In this document: piece after piece, positions 1-6,543 of the stretch
Position numbering within the stretch: position 1 is the first letter of the stretch
Layout: the number at the start of each line of letters is the position of its first letter
Source: Gemmatimonadales bacterium
GTDB lineage: Bacteria > Gemmatimonadota > Gemmatimonadetes > Gemmatimonadales > GWC2-71-9
Reading direction: 5' to 3'
Length of the DNA: 14,631 nucleotides
Assembly (NCBI GenBank): GCA_020633775.1
Contig: JACKDA010000028.1
Location: 1 to 14,631, forward strand
Translations under genes and position numbers: made by a program
The notes under the pieces: generated by a model
Told to the model about the DNA's origin: nothing
Database searches by the model: none
The model's input: the letters and a program-made list of their open reading frames with translations, nothing else

Positions 1-113
1 TCGTCGAGGCCGCCCGCGGCGACCACGTCCTCCATCTCATCCTCGGATGCCGCGGCGTCGTCGTACCCGCGCCGGATCCGGTCCTCCTCCTCGAACATCG
101 CGTCGCCGAACAT
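1..113 (-). CDS. Acidic hypothetical protein, N-terminal fragment (cut by window edge)
   Basis: The reverse strand is open from an ATG at 113 to the left edge, giving 37 codons of a protein that continues outside the window. The visible part starts MFGDAMFEEEDRIRRGYDD and is rich in Asp and Glu, with a second Met at residue 6. A GGAAGG-like Shine-Dalgarno lies about 5 nt upstream of the ATG, which supports this start, although the frame is also open further upstream. I do not recognise a family from so few residues. It is the last minus-strand gene at this end and lies about 300 bp downstream of the sufE-yciI pair, so it probably has its own promoter. The acidic, low-complexity start is compatible with a small regulatory or structural protein, but no function can be assigned. 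Confidence 0.5.
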   Translation of the reverse strand, partial: MFGDAMFEEEDRIRRGYDDAAASEDEMEDVVAAGGLD

Positions 114-416
114 GGGGGCCTTCCAGTGTGGCGGCGTGTCGATCCGCCACGCTTCGTGGTGACACGCCCTCGCCGTGCCCAAGGGGAATGGGAATCGGGA
201 GGGGGGCGCGTCTCCATACCCTGTTCACAGACCGTGCCACGCGCGTTGACCCTGCCGTGGCCGGTACGGTGGGATGGCACCGCGCTTCCATCTCGTTGTC
301 TGGCATGGACTTGTACGATGGGCAGCCAGTCGGCCCATGGGCGACGGGCGTCAGGTCGCCGTTTGGCGCCCTGTGGACAACTGCATGGTGGCGAACCCGG
401 GGTGGCCGGGCTACCC
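114..416. other. Intergenic region between the acidic gene and yciI
   Basis: These 303 bp have no convincing gene on either strand. The short open frames crossing them look like composition artefacts and have no Shine-Dalgarno. The region holds a run of four G-tracts at 183-206 and, at its right end, a short hairpin overlapping the yciI stop. I looked for a tRNA because GGTTCG occurs on the minus strand near 385-400, but no T-arm stem or cloverleaf can be drawn. The promoter of the minus-strand gene starting at 113 should lie here. I found no clear -35/-10 pair. Confidence 0.6.
183..206 (+). other. Potential G-quadruplex motif
   Basis: Four G-tracts of 4, 3, 3 and 6 bases are separated by loops of 3, 4 and 1 bases, which fits the standard intramolecular quadruplex pattern. 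The motif lies in non-coding DNA 70-93 bp upstream of the minus-strand start at 113, with the G-rich strand as the template strand for that gene. Such runs arise easily at this GC content, so a function is only a possibility. Confidence 0.35.
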
Positions 417-428
417 TCACCGGAGGGT
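413..428. repeat. Small inverted repeat over the yciI stop codon
   Basis: ACCCTC and GAGGGT form a perfect 6-bp stem around a 4-nt loop, spanning the TGA of yciI at 419-417. No T-run follows on the minus strand, so it is not a standard intrinsic terminator. It could stall or protect the 3' end of the sufE-yciI transcript, or be chance. Confidence 0.3.
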
Positions 429-710
429 GTCGAGTGCCTCGCGACCGAGCCCCGGGTTCCAGCGCAGCAGCTCGTAGTTGGCCAACCCGCGCTGCCAGTA
501 GGGGTCGCCGTCCCGGATCCGGTCCAGGGCATTCGGGTCGGCCTCGGGGAGGCGGAGCAGGAGGGCGCCGCCGGTGCGCGGGTCGAGTGGCCCGGAGGCC
601 AGCAGGGTGCCCGCTTCACGCAGGGTGCGGAGGTAGGCTCGGTGGTCGGCGGTGGCGGCCTCGATCTGCTCGATCGGCGCACGGTAGCGGATCAGGACGA
701 GGGCGTACAT
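417..710 (-). CDS. YciI family protein
   Basis: This 97-residue protein matches the small YCII/DGPF-like alpha-beta fold in length and pattern. It starts MYALVLIRYR, carries His23 in the DHRAYL segment, has the turn SGPLDPRTGG at 39-48, and ends with a conserved GDPYW motif (68-72) followed by ANYELLRWNPG. In characterised YciI relatives a His-Asp pair lines a putative active site. The physiological substrate is generally unknown, and members act as dimers in the cytoplasm. The gene is translationally coupled to sufE: the sufE TGA ends one base before this ATG, and a strong GGAGG at 720-716 sits 5 nt upstream of the start inside the sufE coding end. That arrangement suggests expression in step with SufE, but a shared pathway is inference only. 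Confidence 0.85.
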   Translation of the reverse strand: MYALVLIRYRAPIEQIEAATADHRAYLRTLREAGTLLASGPLDPRTGGALLLRLPEADPNALDRIRDGDPYWQRGLANYELLRWNPGLGREALDTLR

Positions 711-711
711 C

Positions 712-1128
712 TCAGCCTCCGGTGGCGACGAGGCGCTTGATGCGCCCGAGGATGGCGGTGAGTCCTTGGGTGCGGGTCATCCCCAGCGCCTCGGCGAGGC
801 CCAGCCGGTCGAGGAGGTCGTCGGGGACGGCCGCGACGTCCGCCGGTGTCGCTCCGTCGATCTTCGAGCGGAGCAGGGCGACGTAGCCGCGCACCGTGGG
901 CGATTCCCGCGGGACATCGGCATGCATCACGACCCGCCCGGCCGGATCGCGACCGAGCCAGAGGAAGACCGGGGTCTGGCACTCGCTCACCCGGTGGGCC
1001 TCGCGGTCGGCCGCCGCTTGCAGGTCGGCGGGCGGGTCCGGCAGCTTGGAGGCGTAGGCCAGCAGCGTGTCGAGCCGGAGATCCTTCGTGGCCCGTCCCA
1101 TCCTGGCGATCAGCGTGTCGAAGACCAT
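712..1128 (-). CDS. sufE: SufE-like cysteine desulfuration protein
   Basis: This 138-residue protein has SufE length and architecture. SufE proteins take the persulfide sulfur from the cysteine desulfurase SufS and pass it to the SufBCD scaffold for Fe-S cluster assembly in the cytoplasm. The acceptor cysteine is Cys50 in the motif SECQTPVFLW, at nearly the same place as Cys51 of E. coli SufE. It is followed by the beta-strand pair around residues 56-70, the SPTVRGYVALLRSKIDG segment and a C-terminal helical part with GMTRTQGLTAIL. I chose the ATG at 1128. A GTG five codons upstream is possible but has no better ribosome site. No SufS, SufB, SufC or SufD lies in the window, so this is an orphan sufE paired with yciI. 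It is divergent from a sulfurtransferase gene with only 33 bp between starts. Confidence 0.9.
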   Translation of the reverse strand: MVFDTLIARMGRATKDLRLDTLLAYASKLPDPPADLQAAADREAHRVSECQTPVFLWLGRDPAGRVVMHADVPRESPTVRGYVALLRSKIDGATPADVAAVPDDLLDRLGLAEALGMTRTQGLTAILGRIKRLVATGG

Positions 1129-1161
1129 CGACCGTTCCACGGCAATCAAGGAAGAAGAGTG

Positions 1162-2028
1162 ATGACCGCCCAATCTAGCGCGCCACCCCTCGTCTCCGCG
1201 CACCAGCTCGCCGCGGCGCTCGGCGCGGCGGACCTCACGATCGTCGATGCCTCCTGGTACCTCGCCAGCGCGGGGCGCGATGCCGACGCCGAGTACCGGA
1301 TCGCCCACGTCCCCGGCGCGGTGCGCATGGGGCTCGAGCTGATCAGCGATCCGAACAGCGACCTGCCGCACATGCTGCCGTCGGCCGATCGCTTCGCGGT
1401 GGCGTGCGAGACCCTCGGGATCGGCCCGCACCATCGGGTCGTCATCTACGATGGCAGCGGCACCAACCTGAGCGCCGCACGGGCGTGGTGGACGTTTCGC
1501 GTCTTCGGCCACCGCAACGTCTCGGTCCTCGACGGTGGCTTTCGTGCCTGGGCCGGTGCCACCCGGCCGGTGCAGATGGGGCTGCAGCGCCGCTCGCGCA
1601 CGGGGTATCCGCTGCCGGCCGTCGATCGCGCGCTGGTGGTCGGGCGCGAGGAGGTCGAGGCGGTGAGTGCCGGGACCCTCGATGCCCAGCTCGTCGACTG
1701 CCGCAGCGCGGAGCGGTTCAGCGGCAAGGTCGATGAGCCGCGGCCGGGACTGCGGCGCGGGCACATCCCCGGCAGCCGCAACATCCCGTTCGAGATGTTC
1801 ACCAACCGCGGCACGGGGCGGATGCATGCCGTGCCGGTGTTGCGCGAGCTGCTGCACGAGCAGGGCCTCGATCCCGCGCGGCGCATCATCGCCACCTGCG
1901 GCTCCGGCGTGAGCGCCTGCGTGCTCGCGCTTGCGGTGGAGGTGATCCGCAGCGAGGACCCGGAGGCCGTCGGCCCGCCGGTCGCGATCTACGACGGGAG
2001 CTGGGCGGAGTACGGGCGCATCGGCTAG
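1162..2028 (+). CDS. sseA: 3-mercaptopyruvate-type sulfurtransferase (tandem rhodanese)
   Basis: This 288-residue protein has two rhodanese domains. The inactive N-terminal one covers about residues 8-135 and includes the typical ending VSVLDGGFRAW at 120-130. The catalytic C-terminal one covers about 160-285. The active-site loop is CGSGVSAC with Cys246. The CG(S/T)GV(S/T)A form is characteristic of 3-mercaptopyruvate sulfurtransferases rather than of thiosulfate rhodaneses, which have CRxG. The expected reaction is sulfur transfer from 3-mercaptopyruvate to cyanide, thioredoxin or another thiol acceptor in the cytoplasm. The ATG at 1162 has an AAGGAAG Shine-Dalgarno about 8 nt upstream. The gene is divergent from sufE, which fits a shared theme of persulfide chemistry. 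Its stop codon shares a CTAG with the stop of the convergent gene at 2025-3611. The symbol is a family-level assignment. Confidence 0.9.
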   Translation: MTAQSSAPPLVSAHQLAAALGAADLTIVDASWYLASAGRDADAEYRIAHVPGAVRMGLELISDPNSDLPHMLPSADRFAVACETLGIGPHHRVVIYDGSGTNLSAARAWWTFRVFGHRNVSVLDGGFRAWAGATRPVQMGLQRRSRTGYPLPAVDRALVVGREEVEAVSAGTLDAQLVDCRSAERFSGKVDEPRPGLRRGHIPGSRNIPFEMFTNRGTGRMHAVPVLRELLHEQGLDPARRIIATCGSGVSACVLALAVEVIRSEDPEAVGPPVAIYDGSWAEYGRIG

Positions 2029-3611
2029 CGGCAGCGCCGGACCGCGCGCTGCGCGGCCGGCCAGGTCGGGGCGAGCGCCAGGGCGGCCTCGGCGTGCGCG
2101 CGCGCCGTGCGGCACGGCCCGCGGGCGCCGAGCTCGATCTGCAGGGCATAGTTGAACGGGTCGATGCGCACGGCACGTGCGACCGCCGCGCGCGACTCGC
2201 CGTCGCCGGCCACCAGGTAGGCCCCGGTCTGCTGGACCGAACGGACGACGGCCACCGTCACCACGAGGAGCAGCAGCCGCCACCACGCGCGCGGGAACGG
2301 CCCCGGGTCGGGGTCCCGCAGTGGCACCGCGAGCAACGCCCCGGCCGTGACCGCGGTCCAGCCCACCGGGACGGCCAGGAGCATCACCGCATCGAACAGC
2401 CCCGCGACCGCGACCGCCGCCAGGGTGCCGAGCAGGGCCGCCATGGCCACGGCGGTGAGCGGGTCGTCGCGACGCCGACGGAATCCTCGCCATGCCAGCG
2501 TCATCCCGAACAGGGCCGCGATGACCGGGGCCAGGACACCCCGTTCACTGATCAGGGCAATCCAGTCGCTGCTCGGCCACGGATTGAGCGGAATCACGTC
2601 GTTGCGGGCCCAGCTCGGGTCGGAGCGCGGCGCCACCTCGCCGTAGCGCAGCGGCCAGTTGCCGGCGCCGACGCCGAGGACGGGATGCGCGAGGGCGAGC
2701 TCGAGGGAATTCTGGTACTGGAGCAGGCGTCCGCGGCCCGAGCCCTCGCGATAGTTGGTGAGGTTGCCGAGCGTGTCGCGGTACGGCGAATCGGACCGCC
2801 ACTCCAGCGTGTTGGGCAGTGCGATCGCGAGGACGATCCCCGCGAGCGCGAGCAGCGGCAGCCGAACGACACGGTGACGGGGTGGCGCGGCGCCGCCGGC
2901 CAGGAGCAGGACGAGGGCCACCGTAGCGGCCGCGGCCCCGGCCGCCAGCCACCCGGCCCGCGAGCGGGTGAGGACGAGTCCGATGATGACCACGACCATC
3001 AGGGTGCTCGAGGCGCCGACCACGAGCCGTCGCCGCCCGGCGAGCACCCCGGCCATCGCCAGCGGCAGCGCGAGGGCCGCGAGATGCGCGATGAAGTTCC
3101 GGTTGCCCAGGGTTCCGCCCGGCGCACGCAGCTCGGCGAAGGACGCGTGCTCGACGCCCCATGCCTGCGCCAACGCGCTCCCGACCCCGACGAGCGCGGC
3201 GAGGCCGGTCCACCCGAGCAGGGTGCCCACCCTGCCGGCCCGGGCCACGCTCTGGGCCAGGCTGAACGCAAGCACGCCGGTCGCGGTGAGGCCCGCGGCG
3301 CGAAGGGTCAGCCACGGATTGGTGGCGACGAGGAGTCCGAGGAGCGTCCCCCCCAGCAGGAGGGCGAGCCACATCGCCGGCCACCGCGGCAGGCCGCGCG
3401 CGCCGGGGCGGCCCACCATCAGCGCCGCGAGGAACACGCTCAGGTGCAGTACCGTTTCCTTGGGAAACTGGTGGCGATCCAGATCGGTCGGCGCCACCGG
3501 GAGTGCCGCGAGCACGGCGAGCAGCACGCCACCCCCGAGCAGGTGCGCCGCGGCGGAGGTGCGTGCCGTCGGGGGCGGGCCGGAGGCGGACGGCGGGGTG
3601 GTGTCGGTCAC
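2025..3611 (-). CDS. O-antigen ligase / Wzy-like polymerase family membrane protein
   Basis: This 528-residue polytopic membrane protein has about ten to twelve hydrophobic segments between residues 24 and 460. The family signatures are GTLGNRNFIAHLAALALPLA (166-185), TRSRAGWLA (215-223), and the Wzy_C/O-antigen-ligase core SGRGRLLQYQNSLELALAHP (291-310) followed by VLGVGAGNWPLRY. After the last helix, residues 463-528 read like a short TPR-type tail with the motif AVRIDPFNYALQIELG. Family members ligate or polymerise undecaprenyl-linked glycans at the periplasmic face, and some O-glycosylate proteins. No other glycan gene is visible here, so the substrate is open. I chose the GTG at 3611: the ATG at 3624 is out of frame, and the frame further upstream is antisense to the next gene. 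No Shine-Dalgarno precedes it, but a TATGCT lies 8 nt upstream. Confidence 0.82.
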   Translation of the reverse strand: MTDTTPPSASGPPPTARTSAAAHLLGGGVLLAVLAALPVAPTDLDRHQFPKETVLHLSVFLAALMVGRPGARGLPRWPAMWLALLLGGTLLGLLVATNPWLTLRAAGLTATGVLAFSLAQSVARAGRVGTLLGWTGLAALVGVGSALAQAWGVEHASFAELRAPGGTLGNRNFIAHLAALALPLAMAGVLAGRRRLVVGASSTLMVVVIIGLVLTRSRAGWLAAGAAAATVALVLLLAGGAAPPRHRVVRLPLLALAGIVLAIALPNTLEWRSDSPYRDTLGNLTNYREGSGRGRLLQYQNSLELALAHPVLGVGAGNWPLRYGEVAPRSDPSWARNDVIPLNPWPSSDWIALISERGVLAPVIAALFGMTLAWRGFRRRRDDPLTAVAMAALLGTLAAVAVAGLFDAVMLLAVPVGWTAVTAGALLAVPLRDPDPGPFPRAWWRLLLLVVTVAVVRSVQQTGAYLVAGDGESRAAVARAVRIDPFNYALQIELGARGPCRTARAHAEAALALAPTWPAAQRAVRRCR

Positions 3612-3619
3612 GGGATCGA

Positions 3620-3625
3620 AGCATA
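3620..3625 (-). promoter_or_regulatory. Candidate -10 element of the O-antigen-ligase-like gene
   Basis: TATGCT on the minus strand ends 8 nt before the GTG at 3611, so transcription would begin at or very near the start codon. There is no Shine-Dalgarno in between and no good -35 about 17 bp upstream. I read it as a possible leaderless start. Confidence 0.35.
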
Positions 3626-3627
3626 AG

Positions 3628-3641
3628 GGCCCCGAGGGGCC
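3628..3641. repeat. Perfect inverted repeat in a divergent intergenic region
   Basis: GGCCCC-GA-GGGGCC is a perfect 6-bp inverted repeat centred in the 66-bp gap between the minus-strand gene starting at 3611 and the plus-strand gene starting at 3678. It sits between a possible minus-strand -10 (3620-3625) and a possible plus-strand -10 (TAGATT, 3646-3651). That is a natural place for an operator affecting both. It could equally be chance at this GC content. Confidence 0.35.
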
Positions 3642-3677
3642 GATGTAGATTGCACCTTCACGCGGAAGGGAGGGGTC

Positions 3678-4298
3678 ATGTCCGACGACATCGTCGAACC
3701 GGGGGGCGATCGGTTCGAACCCGATCAGCCCGGGGCGGTGCTCGCCACGACCGACCAGCCGGTCCCCCTCGACGTGCACGAGATCGAGGATGATCGCGTG
3801 CCCGACGGGATGCGCTGCCTCGGCACCTTCCTCGATGGCACCCTCGTCGCCCGGTGCGCCGTCCCGCCTGGCGCCGCGGAATTCTTCGCGCGCCACGGGG
3901 TCTTCGCCGAGCCGCGTCAGCTGGTCCTCGCCGCGCGCGAGGAGGATCCCGGCCTGCGCTGCGAGCTGTACGCGATCATCCCGATGCCGACGCCGACCGC
4001 CGAGGACCTCGCGGAGGAGGACGACGAGGATCGCGAGCCGTGGGCGCAGTCGGTGCCGAGTTCCAACTACGAGCAGGCGGTCGCCGACCTCGAGGAGGAG
4101 GCGGCCGACGAGCCGCCCGACGGCGATGGCGGACCCACGATGGCCGCGGTGCTGCTCGGGCAGATCGTCCGGTTCCAGAAGGATCGACGCCACCCGGAGT
4201 CGCTGCCGCTGGAGACGGTCGATGTCCTCGCGCGCATCGTCTCCGGCCGCGTCGTCGAGGTGGTCGACAAGGTCCTCGGTGACCTGCTCGGTCCCTGA
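3678..4298 (+). CDS. Acidic hypothetical protein, first gene of a sulfurtransferase operon
   Basis: This 206-residue protein is not one I recognise. It has no signal peptide or membrane segment and is strongly acidic. Residues 1-45 look disordered. Residues 46-105 look folded, with GTFLDGTLVARCAVPPGAAE, ending ELYAIIPMPTPTAED. Residues 108-152 form an Asp/Glu-rich linker, and 154-206 are predicted helical (MAAVLLGQIVRF, then VDVLARIVSGRVVEVVDKVL). Two cysteines (Cys47, Cys60) lie in the folded part and a third at Cys95. The start is well supported by a GGGAGGGG Shine-Dalgarno a few bases upstream of the ATG. It precedes a rhodanese gene by 31 bp and a four-helix membrane protein after that, all on one strand, so the three are probably one operon. 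A role as sulfur acceptor or partner of the rhodanese is conceivable but unproven. Confidence 0.8.
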   Translation: MSDDIVEPGGDRFEPDQPGAVLATTDQPVPLDVHEIEDDRVPDGMRCLGTFLDGTLVARCAVPPGAAEFFARHGVFAEPRQLVLAAREEDPGLRCELYAIIPMPTPTAEDLAEEDDEDREPWAQSVPSSNYEQAVADLEEEAADEPPDGDGGPTMAAVLLGQIVRFQKDRRHPESLPLETVDVLARIVSGRVVEVVDKVLGDLLGP

Positions 4299-4329
4299 CG
4301 TCCATCATCCCAGCCAGCCAGGAGTGCCC

Positions 4330-5214
4330 GTGTCCGACGCCCCATCCGTGACGCCGATCGCCGAGCGCGGCTACGCCCACCCCGACCTGCTCGTGGATTG
4401 CGAATGGGTCGCCGCGCACCTCGAGGACCCGTCGGTGCGGCTGCTGGAGTCCGACGAGGATGTCCTGCTCTACCGGACCGGGCACATCCCGGGCGCGCTC
4501 AAGCTCGACTGGGTCGAGGACCTCAACGACGCCGTGATGCGCGACTACGTCGATACCGCACGACTCGAGGCGCTGTTGCGCGAGCGCGGCATCGATGACG
4601 ACACGACCATCGTGCTCTACGGCGACAAGAACAACTGGTGGGCCTGCTACGCGTTCTGGGTCCTGCGACTCTTCGGGCTCGCCAACCTCCGGATCCTCGA
4701 CGGTGGCCGCGCGCGCTGGATCCAGGAGGGGCGGCCCCTGGAGACGGCGACCCCGACGGTCGCCGCCGGCCGCATCACGGTCGGGCCGCGCGACGACGTC
4801 GCGATCCGCGCCTTCAAGGACGACGTCATGGCCCATGTCGCCTCCGGCCGGCGGCTGGTCGACGTCCGCTCGCCGGAGGAGTACCGCGGCGAGCGGCTGC
4901 ACATGCCCGACTACCCGAACGAGGGGGCGCTCCGGGGCGGGCACATCCCGGGGGCGGCGAACGTCCCCTGGGCCCGCGCGGTCGATCCCGACACTCACGT
5001 CTTCCGCCCGGCCGACGAGCTGCGGGCGATCTACGCCGACGAGCAGGGACTCGACCCGACGGCGCCGCTGGTGGTCTACTGCCGGATCGGCGAGCGCTCC
5101 TCGCACACCTGGTTCGTGCTGACCGCGCTGCTTGGCTGGACGCAGGTCCGCAACTACGATGGCTCGTGGACCGAATGGGGCAACGCGGTCCGCACCCCGA
5201 TCGAACGTCCCTGA
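4330..5214 (+). CDS. Thiosulfate-type sulfurtransferase (tandem rhodanese)
   Basis: This 294-residue protein has two rhodanese domains. The non-catalytic N-terminal one runs to about residue 140, with TGHIPGALKLDW at 50-61 and ILDGGRARW at 122-130. The catalytic one covers about 160-290. The active-site loop is CRIGERSSHTW with Cys251. The CRxGERS form is found in CysA/thiosulfate:cyanide sulfurtransferase-like proteins and differs from the CGSGVSA loop of the other rhodanese in this window. Thiosulfate or another sulfane donor is therefore the likely substrate, with the protein in the cytoplasm. I chose the GTG at 4330 because AGGAG ends 5 nt upstream; an in-frame GTG at 4324 overlaps that site. 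The gene is 31 bp after an acidic protein gene and 36 bp before a small membrane protein gene, consistent with an operon. Confidence 0.9.
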   Translation: MSDAPSVTPIAERGYAHPDLLVDCEWVAAHLEDPSVRLLESDEDVLLYRTGHIPGALKLDWVEDLNDAVMRDYVDTARLEALLRERGIDDDTTIVLYGDKNNWWACYAFWVLRLFGLANLRILDGGRARWIQEGRPLETATPTVAAGRITVGPRDDVAIRAFKDDVMAHVASGRRLVDVRSPEEYRGERLHMPDYPNEGALRGGHIPGAANVPWARAVDPDTHVFRPADELRAIYADEQGLDPTAPLVVYCRIGERSSHTWFVLTALLGWTQVRNYDGSWTEWGNAVRTPIERP

Positions 5215-5250
5215 CCCCCCACCGGCGACCCCGCCGCGGAGCCCCACCCG

Positions 5251-5625
5251 ATGATCTCGTACACCGTCTACAAGCTCGTGCACCTGTTCGGGATGTTCAT
5301 GGTCTTCAGCGTCCTCGGCGGCATCGCGCTGCACGCGATGAACGGCGGGACGAAGCAGGACAATGTCGGCCGCAAGCTCGTCGCGGCCCTGCACGGCACG
5401 GCCCTCTTCCTGATCCTGCTGGGCGGCTTCGGGATGCTCGCCCGGCTCGGCATCGTGCAGGGCGGGCTGCCGGGATGGATCTACGCCAAGCTCGCCCTCT
5501 GGGTCGCGCTGCCGGTGATCGGGATGCTGCCGTACCGGCGCCCGGCGAGCGCCAGGTGGGTCCTGCTCGGGTTGCCGGTGGTCGGCCTGCTGGCCGGCAT
5601 CATCGCCCTGACGAAGCCCTTCTAG
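5251..5625 (+). CDS. Small four-helix membrane protein of unknown function
   Basis: This 124-residue protein is almost entirely hydrophobic, with four predicted transmembrane helices at about 6-28, 45-66, 77-95 and 101-121. Histidines occur at 11 and 28 (TM1) and 48 (start of TM2). Paired histidines in such small four-helix proteins can bind heme or metal, as in cytochrome b561-like or CopD-like folds, but I cannot assign it to one of these. A GGAG lies upstream of the ATG. It follows the rhodanese gene by 36 bp on the same strand and is probably the last gene of that operon. One speculative reading is a membrane component that works with sulfane sulfur handling. Its TAG stop shares the CTAG at 5622-5625 with the stop of the convergent hydrolase gene. 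Confidence 0.8.
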   Translation: MISYTVYKLVHLFGMFMVFSVLGGIALHAMNGGTKQDNVGRKLVAALHGTALFLILLGGFGMLARLGIVQGGLPGWIYAKLALWVALPVIGMLPYRRPASARWVLLGLPVVGLLAGIIALTKPF

Positions 5626-6500
5626 CGCGCGAGCGCGAACGCCAGCACCTCGCGCACGACGGCCGGGTCGCGCAGCACGGCGCGGTGCCCGAGGCCGCTC
5701 GTGCGCAGGAATCGGGCCCCCGGCCACGCACGCGCCAGCCGCTCCCCTTCCGCGATCGCGATGTCGGGATCGTCCGCATCGTGCACGACGAGTCCCGGGA
5801 CATCGAGGCGCGGGAGCTGCGAGGGGACGTCGAGCTCGTCCCAGCTGAGGGCCAGCCGACGCTCGAGGTTCCGGCGCATCCGGGCATCGACCGGGGCGGG
5901 GAGGTCGAGGGCGTCACGAAAGAGGTCCGCCCAGCCGGTCACGTCGGCCGGCGAGGCGATCGTCACGGCCCGCCGCACCCGCAACCCGCGCGTCATCGAG
6001 AAGAGTGCCGCCGCGCCACCGAGGGAGTGGCCCACCACCGCATCGACGGGCCCGACCGTCTCGGCGATGGCGCGCAACGTGCGCGCGAACTCCGGCATCG
6101 AGGCGCGCCAGCCACTCGACCCACCATGGCCGGGCGCGTCGAACGCGATCACCTCGGCGCCGTGGGTGACGGCCGCATCCGCAAGCGTGGCGAACCGGCC
6201 GGCGTGGCTCCACCACCCGTGGACCAGGATCACCCGGGGTCCGCCCGACGACCCCCAGCGGTAGCCGACCACGCGCTGGCGCAACACCGGGATCGTGAAG
6301 CGCTCCGCACGGGCCAGGAACGCCGCTTCCTCGGCGCGGGGTGCCTTGCGCACGGTGCGGCAGAAGAGCGCCTCCGCGGCACGGGCCGCAACCGCGGTGG
6401 AGACGGTGGCGAGCGCCCGGACCGTCCGGCCGGCCACCCGGGCCCTCGGATCCGCGGCGGTGAGCGGGTGGGACGGGGTCGGCGGTGGGGTGGCGTGCAT
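5622..6500 (-). CDS. Alpha/beta-fold hydrolase
   Basis: This 292-residue protein has the classical alpha/beta hydrolase order. HGWWSHAGRF at 94-103 supplies the oxyanion-hole region, and the nucleophile elbow is GHSLGG with Ser159. The likely acid is Asp244 (DADDPDIAI), and the catalytic His is His272 in GLGHRAVL. The first 60 residues form an Ala/Arg-rich extension ahead of the core that resembles the N-termini of related serine hydrolases. It is not a clear signal peptide, so a cytoplasmic enzyme is most likely. The substrate cannot be predicted. The start at 6500 has no Shine-Dalgarno but a TATCTT lies 8 nt upstream, as for other divergent genes here. The gene is divergent from icd (55 bp between starts) and convergent with the operon at 3678-5625. 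Confidence 0.88.
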   Translation of the reverse strand: MHATPPPTPSHPLTAADPRARVAGRTVRALATVSTAVAARAAEALFCRTVRKAPRAEEAAFLARAERFTIPVLRQRVVGYRWGSSGGPRVILVHGWWSHAGRFATLADAAVTHGAEVIAFDAPGHGGSSGWRASMPEFARTLRAIAETVGPVDAVVGHSLGGAAALFSMTRGLRVRRAVTIASPADVTGWADLFRDALDLPAPVDARMRRNLERRLALSWDELDVPSQLPRLDVPGLVVHDADDPDIAIAEGERLARAWPGARFLRTSGLGHRAVLRDPAVVREVLAFALAR

Positions 6501-6508
6501 GGGGGCGG

Positions 6509-6514
6509 AAGATA
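6509..6514 (-). promoter_or_regulatory. Candidate -10 element of the alpha/beta hydrolase gene
   Basis: TATCTT on the minus strand is followed by 8 nt (CCGCCCCC) and then the ATG at 6500. There is no purine-rich Shine-Dalgarno in those 8 nt, so a leaderless transcript is the simplest reading. No clear -35 is visible. Confidence 0.35.
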
Positions 6515-6543
6515 GTGACCGGGTGCCCCGGCCCCGCTGACGC

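Noticed and set aside
246..270. TTGACC at 246-251 as a -35 with TACGGT as -10 on the plus strand
   Set aside because: The spacing is only 13 bp, the -10 match is poor, and no plus-strand gene follows.
380..405. A possible tRNA T-arm (GGTTCG on the minus strand)
   Set aside because: No 5-bp T-stem, anticodon arm or acceptor stem can be drawn around it.
47..886. A 279-codon plus-strand open frame over the left intergenic region, yciI and part of sufE
   Set aside because: It is antisense to two genes with clear family matches, is Arg/Gly/Ser-rich, and has no Shine-Dalgarno.
2094..3626. A 510-codon open frame on the plus strand antisense to the O-antigen-ligase-like gene
   Set aside because: Its translation is a charged Arg/Gly/Glu/Gln-rich sequence without motifs, while the opposite frame has membrane helices and the Wzy_C signature.
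3646..3651. TAGATT as -10 of the gene starting at 3678
   Set aside because: It is well placed for a 20-nt leader, but the hexamer 17 bp upstream (ATAAGG) is not a -35, so I left it as a possibility and not a feature.
3976..5727. A 583-codon open frame on the minus strand antisense to the rhodanese and neighbours
   Set aside because: No motif is visible, and the opposite strand carries a complete rhodanese and a membrane protein with good ribosome sites.
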